A stretch of DNA of 50,895 nt from QALR01 sp964466625. GTDB taxonomy: Bacteria > Bacillota > Clostridia > Oscillospirales > CAG-272. Under the pieces are notes generated by a model. That model was not told the origin of the DNA. It saw nothing but the letters and a program-made list of their open reading frames with translations, and did no database searches. The stretch spans positions 1 through 50,895 of the forward strand of contig CAYXQF010000004.1 in NCBI GenBank assembly GCA_964466625.1, written 5' to 3'. The position numbers and the translations under genes were made by a program. How positions within the stretch are numbered: the stretch's first letter is position 1; each line of letters starts with the position of its first letter. This document shows positions 1-7,600 of the stretch, piece by piece.

Positions 1-171
1 GTCCGTAGTTTCAACTGCTTGAAACGTGCAGGCATTGATACTGTTGAAGATCTTACATTGAGCTCTGAGGCTGATATGATGAAAGTCAGAAACCTCGGTA
101 AAAAATCGCTCGATGAGGTTATCCAGAAACTCCACTCGCTTGGACTGAGTCTTAAAAAAGATGAAGACTAA
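1..171 (+). CDS. rpoA: RNA polymerase alpha subunit, C-terminal end (partial)
   Basis: The first 56 codons are open from the window edge to a TAA at 169-171 and encode the end of an alpha C-terminal domain. The helix-hairpin-helix signature is visible as FNCLKRAGIDTVEDL followed by MKVRNLGKKSLDEV. This domain contacts UP-element DNA and transcription activators. The tail KKDED is short and acidic, as is common in Firmicutes. The 5' end lies outside the window. It is followed after 77 nt by rplQ, the usual order at the end of the S10/spc/alpha ribosomal operon. Identification is secure from sequence and neighbour. Confidence 0.95.
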   Translation, partial: VRSFNCLKRAGIDTVEDLTLSSEADMMKVRNLGKKSLDEVIQKLHSLGLSLKKDED

Positions 172-248
172 GTCTTCGGTGGAAACATCAATAAACAGAG
201 ATTTTTCGGTGAATCCTTTATAAATTCAGGCAAAGGAGGAAAAGTATA

Positions 249-590
249 ATGCCCGGAACCAGAAAACTCGGCAGACCTACTGCCCACAGAATGGCTATGC
301 TCAGAGGCATGGTAACATTGCTTTTGGAAAACGGCTCTATCGAAACAACCGTAACCAGAGCAAAAGAAGTTAGAGCATTGGCTGATAAAATGATCACTCT
401 CGGCAAAAAGAACACACTTGCTTCTCGCCGTCAGGCACTTGCGTTTATCACCAAGGAAGACGTTGTTAAGAAACTTTTTGACGAAATCGCTCCTGCTTAC
501 GCAGAGAGAAACGGTGGTTACACCGCTATTTACAAGACAGGTCCCCGTCGTGGCGACGCTGCTGAAATGGCGATCATCAAACTTGTTTAA
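249..590 (+). CDS. rplQ: 50S ribosomal protein L17
   Basis: This 113-residue protein begins MPGTRKLGRPTAHRMAMLRG, the characteristic L17 start, and carries the internal motif ARELR-like TRAKEVRALADKMI. L17 binds 23S rRNA near the exit-tunnel side of the large subunit. The length matches bacterial L17 (about 113-130 aa). The start is supported by AAAGGAGG about 8 nt upstream of ATG 249. It directly follows rpoA and is closed by a strong hairpin terminator at about 619-655. In many Firmicutes the next genes are energy-coupling-factor ATPases and truA, which are absent here. Confidence 0.97.
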   Translation: MPGTRKLGRPTAHRMAMLRGMVTLLLENGSIETTVTRAKEVRALADKMITLGKKNTLASRRQALAFITKEDVVKKLFDEIAPAYAERNGGYTAIYKTGPRRGDAAEMAIIKLV

Positions 591-617
591 TTTCAAAAAT
601 TTAATCAAGATATAAAT

Positions 618-658
618 AAAAACTGCTACGCAAAGGCCACGCGTAGCAGTTTTCTTTT
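618..658 (+). terminator. Rho-independent terminator after rplQ
   Basis: A 12-bp stem (AAAACTGCTACG pairing with CGTAGCAGTTTT) encloses a loop around AAAGGCCACG and is followed by TTCTTTTTT. It ends the rpoA-rplQ transcript. Confidence 0.9.
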
Positions 659-690
659 TTGGCATCAACCAACGGTAGACAGCTGGTACC

Positions 691-719
691 TTGACAAGTT
701 TTACCGTTTTGTGTAACAA
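691..719 (+). promoter_or_regulatory. Candidate promoter of the XRE regulator leader
   Basis: A perfect -35 TTGACA at 691-696 is followed 17 nt later by TAACAA (714-719), a poor -10. It would start a leader of about 230 nt that contains a short ORF and two hairpins before the regulator at 956. The -10 is weak, so this is tentative. Confidence 0.4.
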
Positions 720-795
720 TGAACTCGTACCAAAGATGTGTTCTGCAGGCACCCTCGGTACAAAACATGAATTTTTACGAAAGGAGGCGATCAAT

Positions 796-855
796 ATGAT
801 TTCACGCATTCAAACAACATGCCGTATTGCTCGCCACCTCACGTCCGTTGCGTGA
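796..855 (+). CDS. Candidate 19-residue leader peptide
   Basis: ATG 796 is preceded by AAGGAGG (781-787) with an 8-nt spacer, an ideal ribosome binding site, and the frame runs 19 codons to TGA 853-855. The predicted peptide is MISRIQTTCRIARHLTSVA. The stop lies inside a small hairpin (CTCACG 838-843 with CGTGAG 851-856), and a larger hairpin follows at 869-902. This arrangement is typical of a translated leader that senses ribosome progress, but I do not recognise the peptide family and no codon run points to a particular amino acid. It may instead be the decayed start of a former gene. Confidence 0.4.
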   Translation: MISRIQTTCRIARHLTSVA

Positions 856-868
856 GCGCGAGTAATAG

Positions 869-902
869 CAAAGATGCACGTCCCATGGGAGGTGCATCTT
901 TG
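869..902 (+). repeat. Inverted repeat between leader ORF and XRE gene
   Basis: CAAAGATGCAC pairs with GTGCATCTTTG around a loop that itself contains the palindrome TCCCATGGGA. There is no clear U-tract, so it is more likely a regulatory or processing hairpin or an operator than a simple terminator. Confidence 0.6.
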
Positions 903-955
903 TCATGCAGAAACCTGTATGCGGCAATATCATCTTCACGCAGGAGGTTCGATAT

Positions 956-1168
956 TTGGAAATTCCACTTGGCCGTAATATCCGCCGACTTCGCATCATG
1001 AGAAATATGACGCAAAGAGAACTTGCGTTTCATCTTCGCGTCAGCGTGCAGGCGGTTTCGAAATGGGAACGTGGCTATGCCTATCCCGACTTGACGTTGC
1101 TTTTACCCATCGCAGAGTTGTTTTCCGTTACGCTGGACGAACTTTTCGGGCGTGAGGAATGCGAATAA
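956..1168 (+). CDS. XRE-family transcriptional regulator
   Basis: A 70-residue single-domain helix-turn-helix protein. I choose TTG 956 as the start because AGGAGG lies at 942-947 with an 8-nt spacer. The in-frame ATG at 905 has no such site and would add 17 residues unlike the family. The HTH signature is clear: GRNIRRLRIMRNMTQREL, then LRVSVQAVSKWERGYAYPDL, then ELFSVTLDELFG. The family binds operator DNA, and small members often sense a ligand through partner proteins or repress their own gene. It is monocistronic between a complex leader and a terminator at about 1234. The target is unknown. Confidence 0.8.
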   Translation: MEIPLGRNIRRLRIMRNMTQRELAFHLRVSVQAVSKWERGYAYPDLTLLLPIAELFSVTLDELFGREECE

Positions 1169-1233
1169 AGCGGCGCGTTGCGCTATTCGGTCGCAATCTT
1201 TGGATTGCGATTTCATGCAAATTCATACGAAAG

Positions 1234-1262
1234 AAAGCACCTGCTCACGGGTGCTTTTTCTT
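1234..1262 (+). terminator. Terminator after XRE gene
   Basis: AAAGCACC pairs with GGGTGCTTT around a short loop and is followed by TTCTTTT. A weaker inverted repeat, TCGCAATC/GATTGCGA, precedes it at 1191-1210. Confidence 0.75.
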
Positions 1263-1427
1263 TTGCAGGACGCCGCCCTGTACCCACAAAAGGGACGTAT
1301 CCGTTTTGAATCCCATGGAAATCAGAGGGCGTATAAAACGCGGTTTCGACAGAAGAGATTCAGAAGAAACTGGTTAAAATCGATGAAAAAGCGTACGTTG
1401 TTTCATCGTTACTGTAAGAAAAAATAA

Positions 1428-1463
1428 AAAAGCGAGAGCTTCCGTTGGGAAGTTCTCGCTTTT
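1428..1463 (-). terminator. Terminator of the PHP gene
   Basis: A 13-bp stem (1428-1440 with 1451-1463, one G-U pair) lies immediately beyond the minus-strand stop codon at 1467. On the minus strand it ends in a run of U residues. Confidence 0.8.
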
Positions 1464-1466
1464 GTT

Positions 1467-2303
1467 TTATAAGTGATTCAGTACAGTTAATTTTTCCCCA
1501 TCCACGTGGATTTTTTCAACATTCAGTTCACCGATGGCAATATTTTTGTTTGTGCCATGATAGTCGCTACCGCCGCTGATCAGCAAATCATTTTTTGCCG
1601 CTTCCGAAAGCAGAAATTCGATTTTTTCACGGTCATAACGGGAATAGAAACACTCCATTCCACGGATTCCGTAAGATTTCAGCATGGAAAGCAAGGTGTG
1701 AAACGCTTCATAGGTAAGCGTTTTTTCGCCTTCACCGCCAAGTGGGTGCGCCCAAACGGGAATACCGCCTGCGGCGATGATCGACGCGATTGCTTCATCG
1801 GCAGGAATTCTGTCGCTTTCATTTTCGGGGAGATCCAGATATTTTTTAATGGCTTCCGTGAGATTGTTTGCAAGTCCTCGTGCGATGAGAAGATTGGCAA
1901 GATGCGGCTTGCCGACGCGGTGTTGCGCGCGAATATATGCCATCTCCTTTTCATCAAAGACGATTCCGAAATTTTCTTTCAAATGAATCAAGCGCTTTCG
2001 TAGCTTCTCACGGCGGATATCCTCTCCCTTTTTCAGCGCAAGGCGAAGCATTTTGTTTTCCGTATCAATGCCGAGCCCTAAAATGTGACATTTACCGGCA
2101 GGGCCGATGCAGGATAATTCCACGCCTGCGATAAAACGCAAGCCTTCGGGAAGAATGCTTTGCACCTTGGAAACACCGTCCACGGTGTCGTGGTCTGTCA
2201 GCGCAAAAATGGAAATGCCACTCTTTTGAATATTTTGGATAAAAGATCGGGCACTATCACTCCCATCGGAAAAATGGGTGTGAAGATGAAGATCAGCAAA
2301 CAT
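1467..2303 (-). CDS. PHP-domain phosphoesterase (TrpH/RNase AM type)
   Basis: A 278-residue protein of the polymerase-and-histidinol-phosphatase superfamily, metal-dependent phosphoesterases. The N-terminal metal motif MFADLHLHTHFSDGSDS and the following ALTDHDTVDGV, GVELSC, VWAHPLGG and GSDYHG carry the expected His/Asp/Glu ligands in the expected order. The order and length match the YciV/TrpH branch, which removes phosphate from 3',5'-nucleoside bisphosphates and can degrade short RNA 5' ends. That substrate is inferred from family. The start at 2303 has GGAGG just upstream; a longer frame to 2420 runs into noncoding sequence near the tRNA and is rejected. The gene appears monocistronic. 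Confidence 0.88.
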   Translation of the reverse strand: MFADLHLHTHFSDGSDSARSFIQNIQKSGISIFALTDHDTVDGVSKVQSILPEGLRFIAGVELSCIGPAGKCHILGLGIDTENKMLRLALKKGEDIRREKLRKRLIHLKENFGIVFDEKEMAYIRAQHRVGKPHLANLLIARGLANNLTEAIKKYLDLPENESDRIPADEAIASIIAAGGIPVWAHPLGGEGEKTLTYEAFHTLLSMLKSYGIRGMECFYSRYDREKIEFLLSEAAKNDLLISGGSDYHGTNKNIAIGELNVEKIHVDGEKLTVLNHL

Positions 2304-2397
2304 GAGAACCTCCAAAAATCGGGATTCCAAGGGGATCTTTCCCTTTGGCGAGGTCTTGGGGCGGAGCTCCAAGTGGCGGTTGAGGCAGAGTCTTAAA

Positions 2398-2430
2398 AAC
2401 AAAAAAGCTCTTGTTTTCACAAGAGCTTTT
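2398..2430 (-). terminator. Terminator of tRNA-Thr
   Basis: AAAAGCTCTTG pairs with CAAGAGCTTTT around a TTTTCA loop. On the minus strand it directly follows the tRNA 3' end and is trailed by a U-rich run. Confidence 0.85.
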
Positions 2431-2506
2431 TGGAGCTGATAATCGGATTCGAACCGATGACCTCATCCTTACCAAGGATGTGCTCTACCAACTGAGCCAT
2501 ATCAGC
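2431..2506 (-). tRNA. tRNA-Thr (anticodon GGU)
   Basis: Read on the minus strand, the 76 nt fold into a complete cloverleaf. The acceptor GCTGATA pairs with TATCAGC, the D-arm contains AGTTGGTAGAGC, the anticodon stem CATCC/GGATG encloses TTGGTAA, and the T-arm has GGTTCGAATCC. The anticodon is GGT in DNA. The discriminator U and the 3' CCA are encoded (TGGA on the plus strand at 2431-2434). It has its own promoter and terminator, so it is an independent single-tRNA unit. Confidence 0.96.
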
Positions 2507-2534
2507 GTAGTCGCATCAGCGGCTTACGGGTTAT

Positions 2535-2563
2535 ATGATACCACAACCTTTTGGATTTGTCAA
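2535..2563 (-). promoter_or_regulatory. Promoter of tRNA-Thr
   Basis: On the minus strand TTGACA (2558-2563) and TATCAT (2535-2540) are separated by exactly 17 nt, about 30 nt upstream of the tRNA 5' end. Confidence 0.8.
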
Positions 2564-2592
2564 TAGGTTTTTTGAAATTTTTTTAAAAAGTC

Positions 2593-2621
2593 TTTCATTT
2601 TTTTTCAGAATATGGTACAAT
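2593..2621 (+). promoter_or_regulatory. Likely polA promoter
   Basis: TACAAT at 2616-2621 is a good -10. The -35 position 17 nt upstream is TTTCAT, a weak match. The start codon follows about 40 nt downstream. Confidence 0.55.
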
Positions 2622-2662
2622 AATCGTAATAACGCTGAAAAAGCAAAAAGAGGATTTGATTT

Positions 2663-5176
2663 ATGAAAAAATTGCTTGTTGTAGACGGAAATTCCATACT
2701 CAATCGCGCATTTTACGGAATTCGTCCCCTCAAAACCCGAGACGGACTTTTCACCAATGCGATCTACGGTATGGTGAATATCATAGACAGACATCTGAAA
2801 ACGTATGAACCGGATTATTTTGCTGTGGCATTCGATATGCGCGCACCGACGTTTCGACACAAGTTTTCCGAAGAATATAAGGCGACACGCCACGGTATGC
2901 CTGAGGAGCTTGCGATGCAGCTGGAGCCTGCCAAGGAATGTATGCGCGCAATGGGTGCGGCAGTCGTGATGCTGGAGGGCTTTGAAGCGGACGATATCCT
3001 CGGTACACTTTCTGCTCTCGCGGAGCAGGAAGAAGTGATGTCCTATATCGTCACGGGTGACAAGGACTCCTTGCAGCTCATTTCCGATAAAACCAACGTC
3101 GTGCTTGCGACCAATACGGAGCCGATCCTTTTTGATACCAACATGTTTGTGGAAAAATACGGCGTTTTGCCCACACAGTTTGTCGACGTCAAAGCTTTGA
3201 TGGGGGATAGCTCTGATAATATCAAAGGCGTTCCCGGCATCGGTGAAAAAACGGCCTTCAAACTGATCGCAGAATACGGCACACTGGACAATATTTATGA
3301 CGGGTTGGAAACAAAGAAGCTTACGGCAGGTACCATCAAAAAGCTTGCGGAAGGAAAGCAGTCAGCCTATGATTCCAGATTCCTTGCCAAGATCTTGCGT
3401 GATGCACCTTTGCCGCTGACGCTGGAAGACACGCTTTGCCGTCCTGACAAGAAAAAGCTTCTGGAACTTTTCACGCAGTTTGAGTTTTCAGGGCTTATCA
3501 AGCGCATGGCGCTGGAAGAGGACGACGCGGAAGAGGTGACACAGGCTTTTTCTGTGCAGGAGATCAGCGCCAACGCTCTTTCTCTCGCAGATGGTGTTCC
3601 TTATGCTGTCGCTTTTGATTTTGAAAATGACAAAGCCGCGATCTGTGACGGCAGTGCTGTTTGGGAAATTTCTGATATTGCTTCTTTGCAACCCCTTTTC
3701 GATGGAAACGGTTCTTTTATCGTCCATGATCTCAAAACGATCCTGCACGCTCTTTTGCCGAAAGCGATTCGTTTTACCGCCTGCACAGATGACGTGATGC
3801 TCATGGCGTATATCGCCGCGGTGACGGACAATGATTTTACCTTTGATAAGCTGACACAGCGCATTCTCGGAAAAACGGCCAAAACCCTTGCTGAGCGTGC
3901 GTATTATACAAAAGCGATCCACAAATTCTTCCTTGAGGAGCTTCAGCGATCCGAGCAGGAAAAGCTTTATCGCGAGATCGAATTTCCGCTTTGCCGTGTC
4001 CTTTTTGAGATGGAAGTGGAGGGCTTTACCGTGGACGTTGCGGCGCTCAGACTCTTTTCTCGTACACTTGGCGAAAAACAGACGGAATACGGCGAACGTG
4101 TTTATGAAGCGGCAGGGGAACGCTTCAACATCAATTCTCCCAAACAGCTTGGTGTAATCCTTTTTGAAAAGCTGGGCTTCCCGCATGCGAAAAAGACAAA
4201 GAGCGGTTATTCCACAAGCGCGGATATCCTCGAAAAACTGCGCCCGTATCACCCCATCATCGGTGATATTCTCGAATACCGTCAGTATGGAAAGCTGAAA
4301 AGCACATACGCAGACGGGCTTGCGGAGGCGGCAGATGCCAATAACCGTGTGCATACTTCTTTCCGACAAGCGTTGACCGCGACAGGAAGACTTTCTTCCA
4401 CAGAGCCGAATCTGCAAAATATTCCGATCAAAACGGAGCTTGGCAGAGAATTTCGCAAGTTTTTCGTTGCCAAGAACGATGATTATACGCTCATTGATGC
4501 TGACTATTCTCAAATCGAATTGCGTTTGCTGGCGGCGATCTCGGAGGACGAAGCCATGACTGACGCGTTCTGCTCAGGATACGATATCCACACTGCTACG
4601 GCGATGAAGATCTTCGGCGTTTCCAAGGAGGACGTGACGATCGAGCTTCGCAAACGTGCCAAAGCCGTGAACTTCGGCTTGGTCTACGGCATGGGTGAGT
4701 TTTCGCTTGCTGTTGATCTTGGTATTTCGCGCGCAGACGCAAAAGCGTATATCGACAGCTATCTCGGTGCTTACCCTAAGGTTCGTGCGTATATGGAAAA
4801 CGTGGTAGCAGAAGCAAAAGCGAATGGTTTCGTGAAGACACTTTTCGGACGCAGACGCTATATTCCGGAGCTTTCTTCCGGCAAGAAGATGGAAGCGGCA
4901 TTTGGTGAACGTGTGGCGATGAACAGCCCCATTCAAGGCACGGCGGCTGATATTATTAAGCTTGCGATGGTGAATATCGACCGCAAGCTCAAAGAAGGTG
5001 GCTATGACGCCCGACTGCTTTTGCAGGTGCATGACGAACTGATCATTGAAGCGCACAAATCCTGTGCGAGTGAGGTTCGTGCGCTCATGCAAACAGAGAT
5101 GGAAAACGCGGTGAAGCTTGCTGTTCCGCTCACGGTGGAGATCGCTGTGGGTAACTCCTGGTACGACGCAAAATAA
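2663..5176 (+). CDS. polA: DNA polymerase I
   Basis: An 837-residue family A polymerase that fills gaps and removes RNA primers during replication and repair. Residues 1 to about 280 form the 5' nuclease domain, starting MKKLLVVDGNSILNRAF and including EADDILGTL, TGDKDSLQL and GIGEKTA. The middle, about 300-460, is a decayed 3'-5' exonuclease domain. It keeps a DFE at the first acidic site, but the later acidic residues seem lost (DLKTILHAL in place of the usual NLKYD), so proofreading is probably absent, as in other Gram-positive PolA proteins. The polymerase domain has motif A DYSQIELRLLA near 614, motif B KRAKAVNFGLVYG near 664 and motif C QVHDELII near 788. An AGAGGA site precedes ATG 2663. 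Confidence 0.97.
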   Translation: MKKLLVVDGNSILNRAFYGIRPLKTRDGLFTNAIYGMVNIIDRHLKTYEPDYFAVAFDMRAPTFRHKFSEEYKATRHGMPEELAMQLEPAKECMRAMGAAVVMLEGFEADDILGTLSALAEQEEVMSYIVTGDKDSLQLISDKTNVVLATNTEPILFDTNMFVEKYGVLPTQFVDVKALMGDSSDNIKGVPGIGEKTAFKLIAEYGTLDNIYDGLETKKLTAGTIKKLAEGKQSAYDSRFLAKILRDAPLPLTLEDTLCRPDKKKLLELFTQFEFSGLIKRMALEEDDAEEVTQAFSVQEISANALSLADGVPYAVAFDFENDKAAICDGSAVWEISDIASLQPLFDGNGSFIVHDLKTILHALLPKAIRFTACTDDVMLMAYIAAVTDNDFTFDKLTQRILGKTAKTLAERAYYTKAIHKFFLEELQRSEQEKLYREIEFPLCRVLFEMEVEGFTVDVAALRLFSRTLGEKQTEYGERVYEAAGERFNINSPKQLGVILFEKLGFPHAKKTKSGYSTSADILEKLRPYHPIIGDILEYRQYGKLKSTYADGLAEAADANNRVHTSFRQALTATGRLSSTEPNLQNIPIKTELGREFRKFFVAKNDDYTLIDADYSQIELRLLAAISEDEAMTDAFCSGYDIHTATAMKIFGVSKEDVTIELRKRAKAVNFGLVYGMGEFSLAVDLGISRADAKAYIDSYLGAYPKVRAYMENVVAEAKANGFVKTLFGRRRYIPELSSGKKMEAAFGERVAMNSPIQGTAADIIKLAMVNIDRKLKEGGYDARLLLQVHDELIIEAHKSCASEVRALMQTEMENAVKLAVPLTVEIAVGNSWYDAK

Positions 5177-5187
5177 CGTGAATAAAT

Positions 5188-5241
5188 CCTCCCGATGAGA
5201 AGCAAACTATGGGTGAAACTTCGAAAATCGGGAGGTTTTTT
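5188..5241 (+). terminator. Terminator-like inverted repeat overlapping the next gene's Shine-Dalgarno
   Basis: CCTCCCGAT (5188-5196) is perfectly complementary to ATCGGGAGG (5227-5235), which is followed by TTTTTT. The 3' arm contains GGGAGG, the ribosome binding site for the lipoprotein at 5242. The hairpin could therefore both end polA transcripts and hide that site. The 30-nt loop is long. Confidence 0.55.
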
Positions 5242-5739
5242 ATGAAAAAAATGATGATTTCTCTGCTTCTTATCGCACTTATTTTTGTTTCCTGTGAAAA
5301 AAAGGCGATTCCTACCTTTGCGGATACTAAGTCTTTGGCAAATGCGATCTGGGAAGAAGCAGATTTTGATATGAGCTCCGTTTATGCGGAAAATTTTGAG
5401 AATCATTCAGCGTTTATGTTTGGTCTCAGTAATGCGGATTGTACCGCGTGCGTGAAAAACGGCGTGATCCTGCGTCCTGCCATTGACGATCGCGGACAGA
5501 TGCTTTGTCTTTTAGAGATGAAGAGTGCGGCTGATGCCAGAAAGATTGCGGATAAAATCAGCCATGGTTATGAATGGGCGCCTTGTGACAACGCAGAAAA
5601 GCTCGCTGTCGTTTGCGCGGAGGAATATCTGATGGTTTTTAAATCAAGCAAGGACGATGTGGAAAAGGCGATTGCCGGTTTTCGCCGTCTTTCCGGCGGC
5701 AAGCTTGCCTATCGCAAGGATCTTGTGAACGTGGGATAA
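5242..5739 (+). CDS. Lipoprotein, DUF4358-like
   Basis: A 165-residue protein with a lipoprotein signal: MKKMMISLLLIALIFVSC, with the lipobox cysteine at residue 18. The start is fixed by GGGAGG six nt before ATG 5242. The mature part is acidic, with a pattern typical of DUF4358 lipoproteins of Clostridia: an early helix (SLANAIWEEADFDMSSVY), a strand segment ending in a repeated cysteine stretch (LSNADCTACVKNG), then a helix with ADARKIADKI and a final EYLMVFKSSKDDVEKAI. Family assignment is by pattern memory, not alignment. Function is unknown; it is predicted to be anchored outside the membrane. It lies alone between two terminator hairpins. Confidence 0.65.
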   Translation: MKKMMISLLLIALIFVSCEKKAIPTFADTKSLANAIWEEADFDMSSVYAENFENHSAFMFGLSNADCTACVKNGVILRPAIDDRGQMLCLLEMKSAADARKIADKISHGYEWAPCDNAEKLAVVCAEEYLMVFKSSKDDVEKAIAGFRRLSGGKLAYRKDLVNVG

Positions 5740-5745
5740 AACAGA

Positions 5746-5794
5746 AAAAAGTCTTCCGATTTCGGTCTATACGCCATTCGGAGGCTTTTTCTTT
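5746..5794 (+). terminator. Terminator after lipoprotein gene
   Basis: AAAAAGTCTTCCGA pairs imperfectly with TCGGAGGCTTTTT around a 15-nt loop and is followed by CTTTT. Confidence 0.75.
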
Positions 5795-5812
5795 TCGCAA
5801 AGAAAAGCATTG

Positions 5813-5841
5813 TTGACAAAATGACGAGAAATTGTTATAAT
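5813..5841 (+). promoter_or_regulatory. Promoter of the araC-HAD-membrane protein-pyk run
   Basis: Perfect consensus: TTGACA 5813-5818, a 17-nt spacer and TATAAT 5836-5841. Confidence 0.85.
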
Positions 5842-5905
5842 TAAATTATTACAATGTAATTTTATGAAAACTCGCATCAACGCGAGAGAGAAGGGTGTTT
5901 TTCTT

Positions 5906-6754
5906 ATGTACGACGGATATTCGCAAACAGAAAATAAGATTGAGATCCGATTTTCGGGAGCGGGCGGACAAGTTTTTGAGGAGGAAACGGTCTTTGAAGG
6001 GGAACGTTTGCCTTTTGAACTTTTTCTTTCCGTGGTCGAAGGGGAACTTGTGCTTGCTGTAAAGGACACAGAAACCGTTTGCCCGAAAGGCGCGGTGGCG
6101 CTTGTTCCGTATGATTGCATTTTCCGTGCGGTGGCGAAAAAAGGAACGAAGCTTATCTGGGTGGGCGCGGATTACCGCGTTTTCTCCAATCTGCGCGTTT
6201 TCTCCCTTTTTGACGTGCCTTGCCGTGTGGACGGCAAACGCACCGATCCTGCGCCGCTTTGCGAGCATATTTATGAAATGGTGCTTGACAATGAATTTAC
6301 CAACACACGTCTTGAAAATGCGTTGGAAGTCAACTGTGCGCTTTATCAGCTTGCGCTGATCGTTTTGCGCCGTAGTTTTCCAAAGTCTGACGGCAGTATG
6401 CTCATGACACGTTTTGAAAAGCTGGCGCCCGTGCTTTCGCATATCGGGGAGCATATCGACAAATCGTGTCCCATCGGTGAGCTTTCTGCGCTTCTCGGCA
6501 TGTCCGAGGATTCTTTTTACCGTCTGTTCAAGACCACGATCGGCAAAGCACCGAAGGATTATCTCATCTCGGAACGCTTACGGCGCGCACGTATCCTTTT
6601 AATTGAAACGGGGCTTTCCGTGACGGAGATCTCGCACCTTTGCGGATACGAAAATCCTTTCTATTTCAGCACGCTTTTCCACGGAAAATACGGCTCCTCG
6701 CCGACCGCTTACCGTGAAAAGACCGTAGCGCTTATCAAAAATCAAATTCTTTAA
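5906..6754 (+). CDS. AraC-family transcriptional regulator
   Basis: A 282-residue regulator with an N-terminal cupin-like sensor (about 1-150) and a C-terminal pair of helix-turn-helix motifs (about 180-280). The DNA-binding part shows IGELSALLGMSEDSFYRLFK, APKDYLISERLRRARILL, VTEISHLCGYENPFYFSTLF and SPTAYR, all classic AraC signatures. I prefer ATG 5906 because GAAGGG lies about 10 nt upstream. ATG 5864, 14 codons earlier, is only about 20 nt from the predicted transcription start and has no site. It heads a tight cluster with a HAD phosphatase, a membrane protein and pyruvate kinase, with 18, 18 and 51-nt gaps. The effector is unknown, probably a sugar or metabolite. Confidence 0.88.
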   Translation: MYDGYSQTENKIEIRFSGAGGQVFEEETVFEGERLPFELFLSVVEGELVLAVKDTETVCPKGAVALVPYDCIFRAVAKKGTKLIWVGADYRVFSNLRVFSLFDVPCRVDGKRTDPAPLCEHIYEMVLDNEFTNTRLENALEVNCALYQLALIVLRRSFPKSDGSMLMTRFEKLAPVLSHIGEHIDKSCPIGELSALLGMSEDSFYRLFKTTIGKAPKDYLISERLRRARILLIETGLSVTEISHLCGYENPFYFSTLFHGKYGSSPTAYREKTVALIKNQIL

Positions 6755-6772
6755 CTTTTGGGGGTATCATAT

Positions 6773-7582
6773 ATGGATTTTTCAAAAATCAGACTTTTTC
6801 TTTTTGATATGGACGGCACGCTTTATCTTGGTAATGATCTTTTCCCGTTCACCAAAGACCTCTTGAACACTATCAAAGCGCAGGGAAAGACTTATCTTTT
6901 CATGACGAATAATTCTTCCAAAAGTGTTCTCGATTATGTGAAAAAACTCGAAAAACTTGGTATTCCCGCAGAATATGAAGATTTTATTACCTCTTCTCAA
7001 GCAACGGCAGACTACCTGATGAAAAATCACAAAGGTCTTCGTTTCTACGTTTCCGGCACCGAATCCTTTAAGAAAGAACTTGCTTCTTCCGGTGTTGACG
7101 TGCATGACACTTATTCCGAAGATATCGAAGGCGTAGTCATGGGTTATGACACAGAGCTTACTTATCAGAAGCTTGATGATGTTTCCAAACTTCTCACACT
7201 CAAAAAAGATATTCCGTATATCGCGGCAAACCCCGACTGGGTATGTCCCACCGAATACGGCTACGTTCCGGATTGCGGTTCCGTTGCGGCAATGATCTGC
7301 AATGCGACAGGCAGAAATCCGCACTTCATCGGCAAGCCTCGTCCCGAAATGCCGCTGGCGGCTGTAGAACGCATCTCGAAAAAAGATCCCCTTGTGAATA
7401 AAGATACCACGCTTGTCGTTGGTGACCGTGTATATACTGACATCGCATGCGGCGTGGCGGCAGGAATCCATTCTTTGCTCGTTCTCAGCGGCGAATCCAC
7501 CATGGAAGACGTGGAAAAGAGCGAAGTGAAACCTGAATTTATCATGCGTGACTGCGCAGAGCTTCTTGAAAAATTCAAATAA
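6773..7582 (+). CDS. HAD-IIA family phosphatase (NagD-like)
   Basis: A 269-residue haloacid-dehalogenase-type hydrolase. Motif I is FLFDMDGTLYLGND with both aspartates, motif II is FMTNNSSKS, the cap-domain link is GKPRPEMPL with the conserved lysine, and motif IV is VVGDRVYTDIACG. The IIA cap and length match the NagD/4-nitrophenylphosphatase/phosphoglycolate phosphatase group, which dephosphorylates small sugar phosphates and nucleotides in the cytoplasm. The exact substrate cannot be read from sequence. The start at 6773 has GGGGGT upstream; the ORF's earlier in-frame ATG at 6758 lacks a site. Sitting between an AraC regulator and pyruvate kinase suggests a role in sugar-phosphate housekeeping. 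Confidence 0.9.
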   Translation: MDFSKIRLFLFDMDGTLYLGNDLFPFTKDLLNTIKAQGKTYLFMTNNSSKSVLDYVKKLEKLGIPAEYEDFITSSQATADYLMKNHKGLRFYVSGTESFKKELASSGVDVHDTYSEDIEGVVMGYDTELTYQKLDDVSKLLTLKKDIPYIAANPDWVCPTEYGYVPDCGSVAAMICNATGRNPHFIGKPRPEMPLAAVERISKKDPLVNKDTTLVVGDRVYTDIACGVAAGIHSLLVLSGESTMEDVEKSEVKPEFIMRDCAELLEKFK

Positions 7583-7600
7583 GAAAGAAGGCGACCTTAC

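Larger units (their letters stand above)
1169..1466. other. Intergenic stretch without convincing gene
   Basis: Apart from two terminators I see no ribosome binding site with a credible reading frame here. The open frames across 1152-1427 are Arg/Lys-rich with no recognisable domain, and they overlap the regulator's end and its terminator. Confidence 0.6.

Noticed and set aside
13..809. Long minus-strand frame of 213 codons across rpoA and rplQ
   Set aside because: It is antisense to two certain ribosomal genes, has no domain and no ribosome site.
1152..1427. Arg/Lys-rich frame downstream of the XRE gene
   Set aside because: It begins inside the regulator's stop region, runs through a terminator and has no ribosome site.
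2304..2420. N-terminal extension of the PHP protein
   Set aside because: The metal motif starts right after the GGAGG-led ATG at 2303; the extension is low-quality sequence next to the tRNA terminator.
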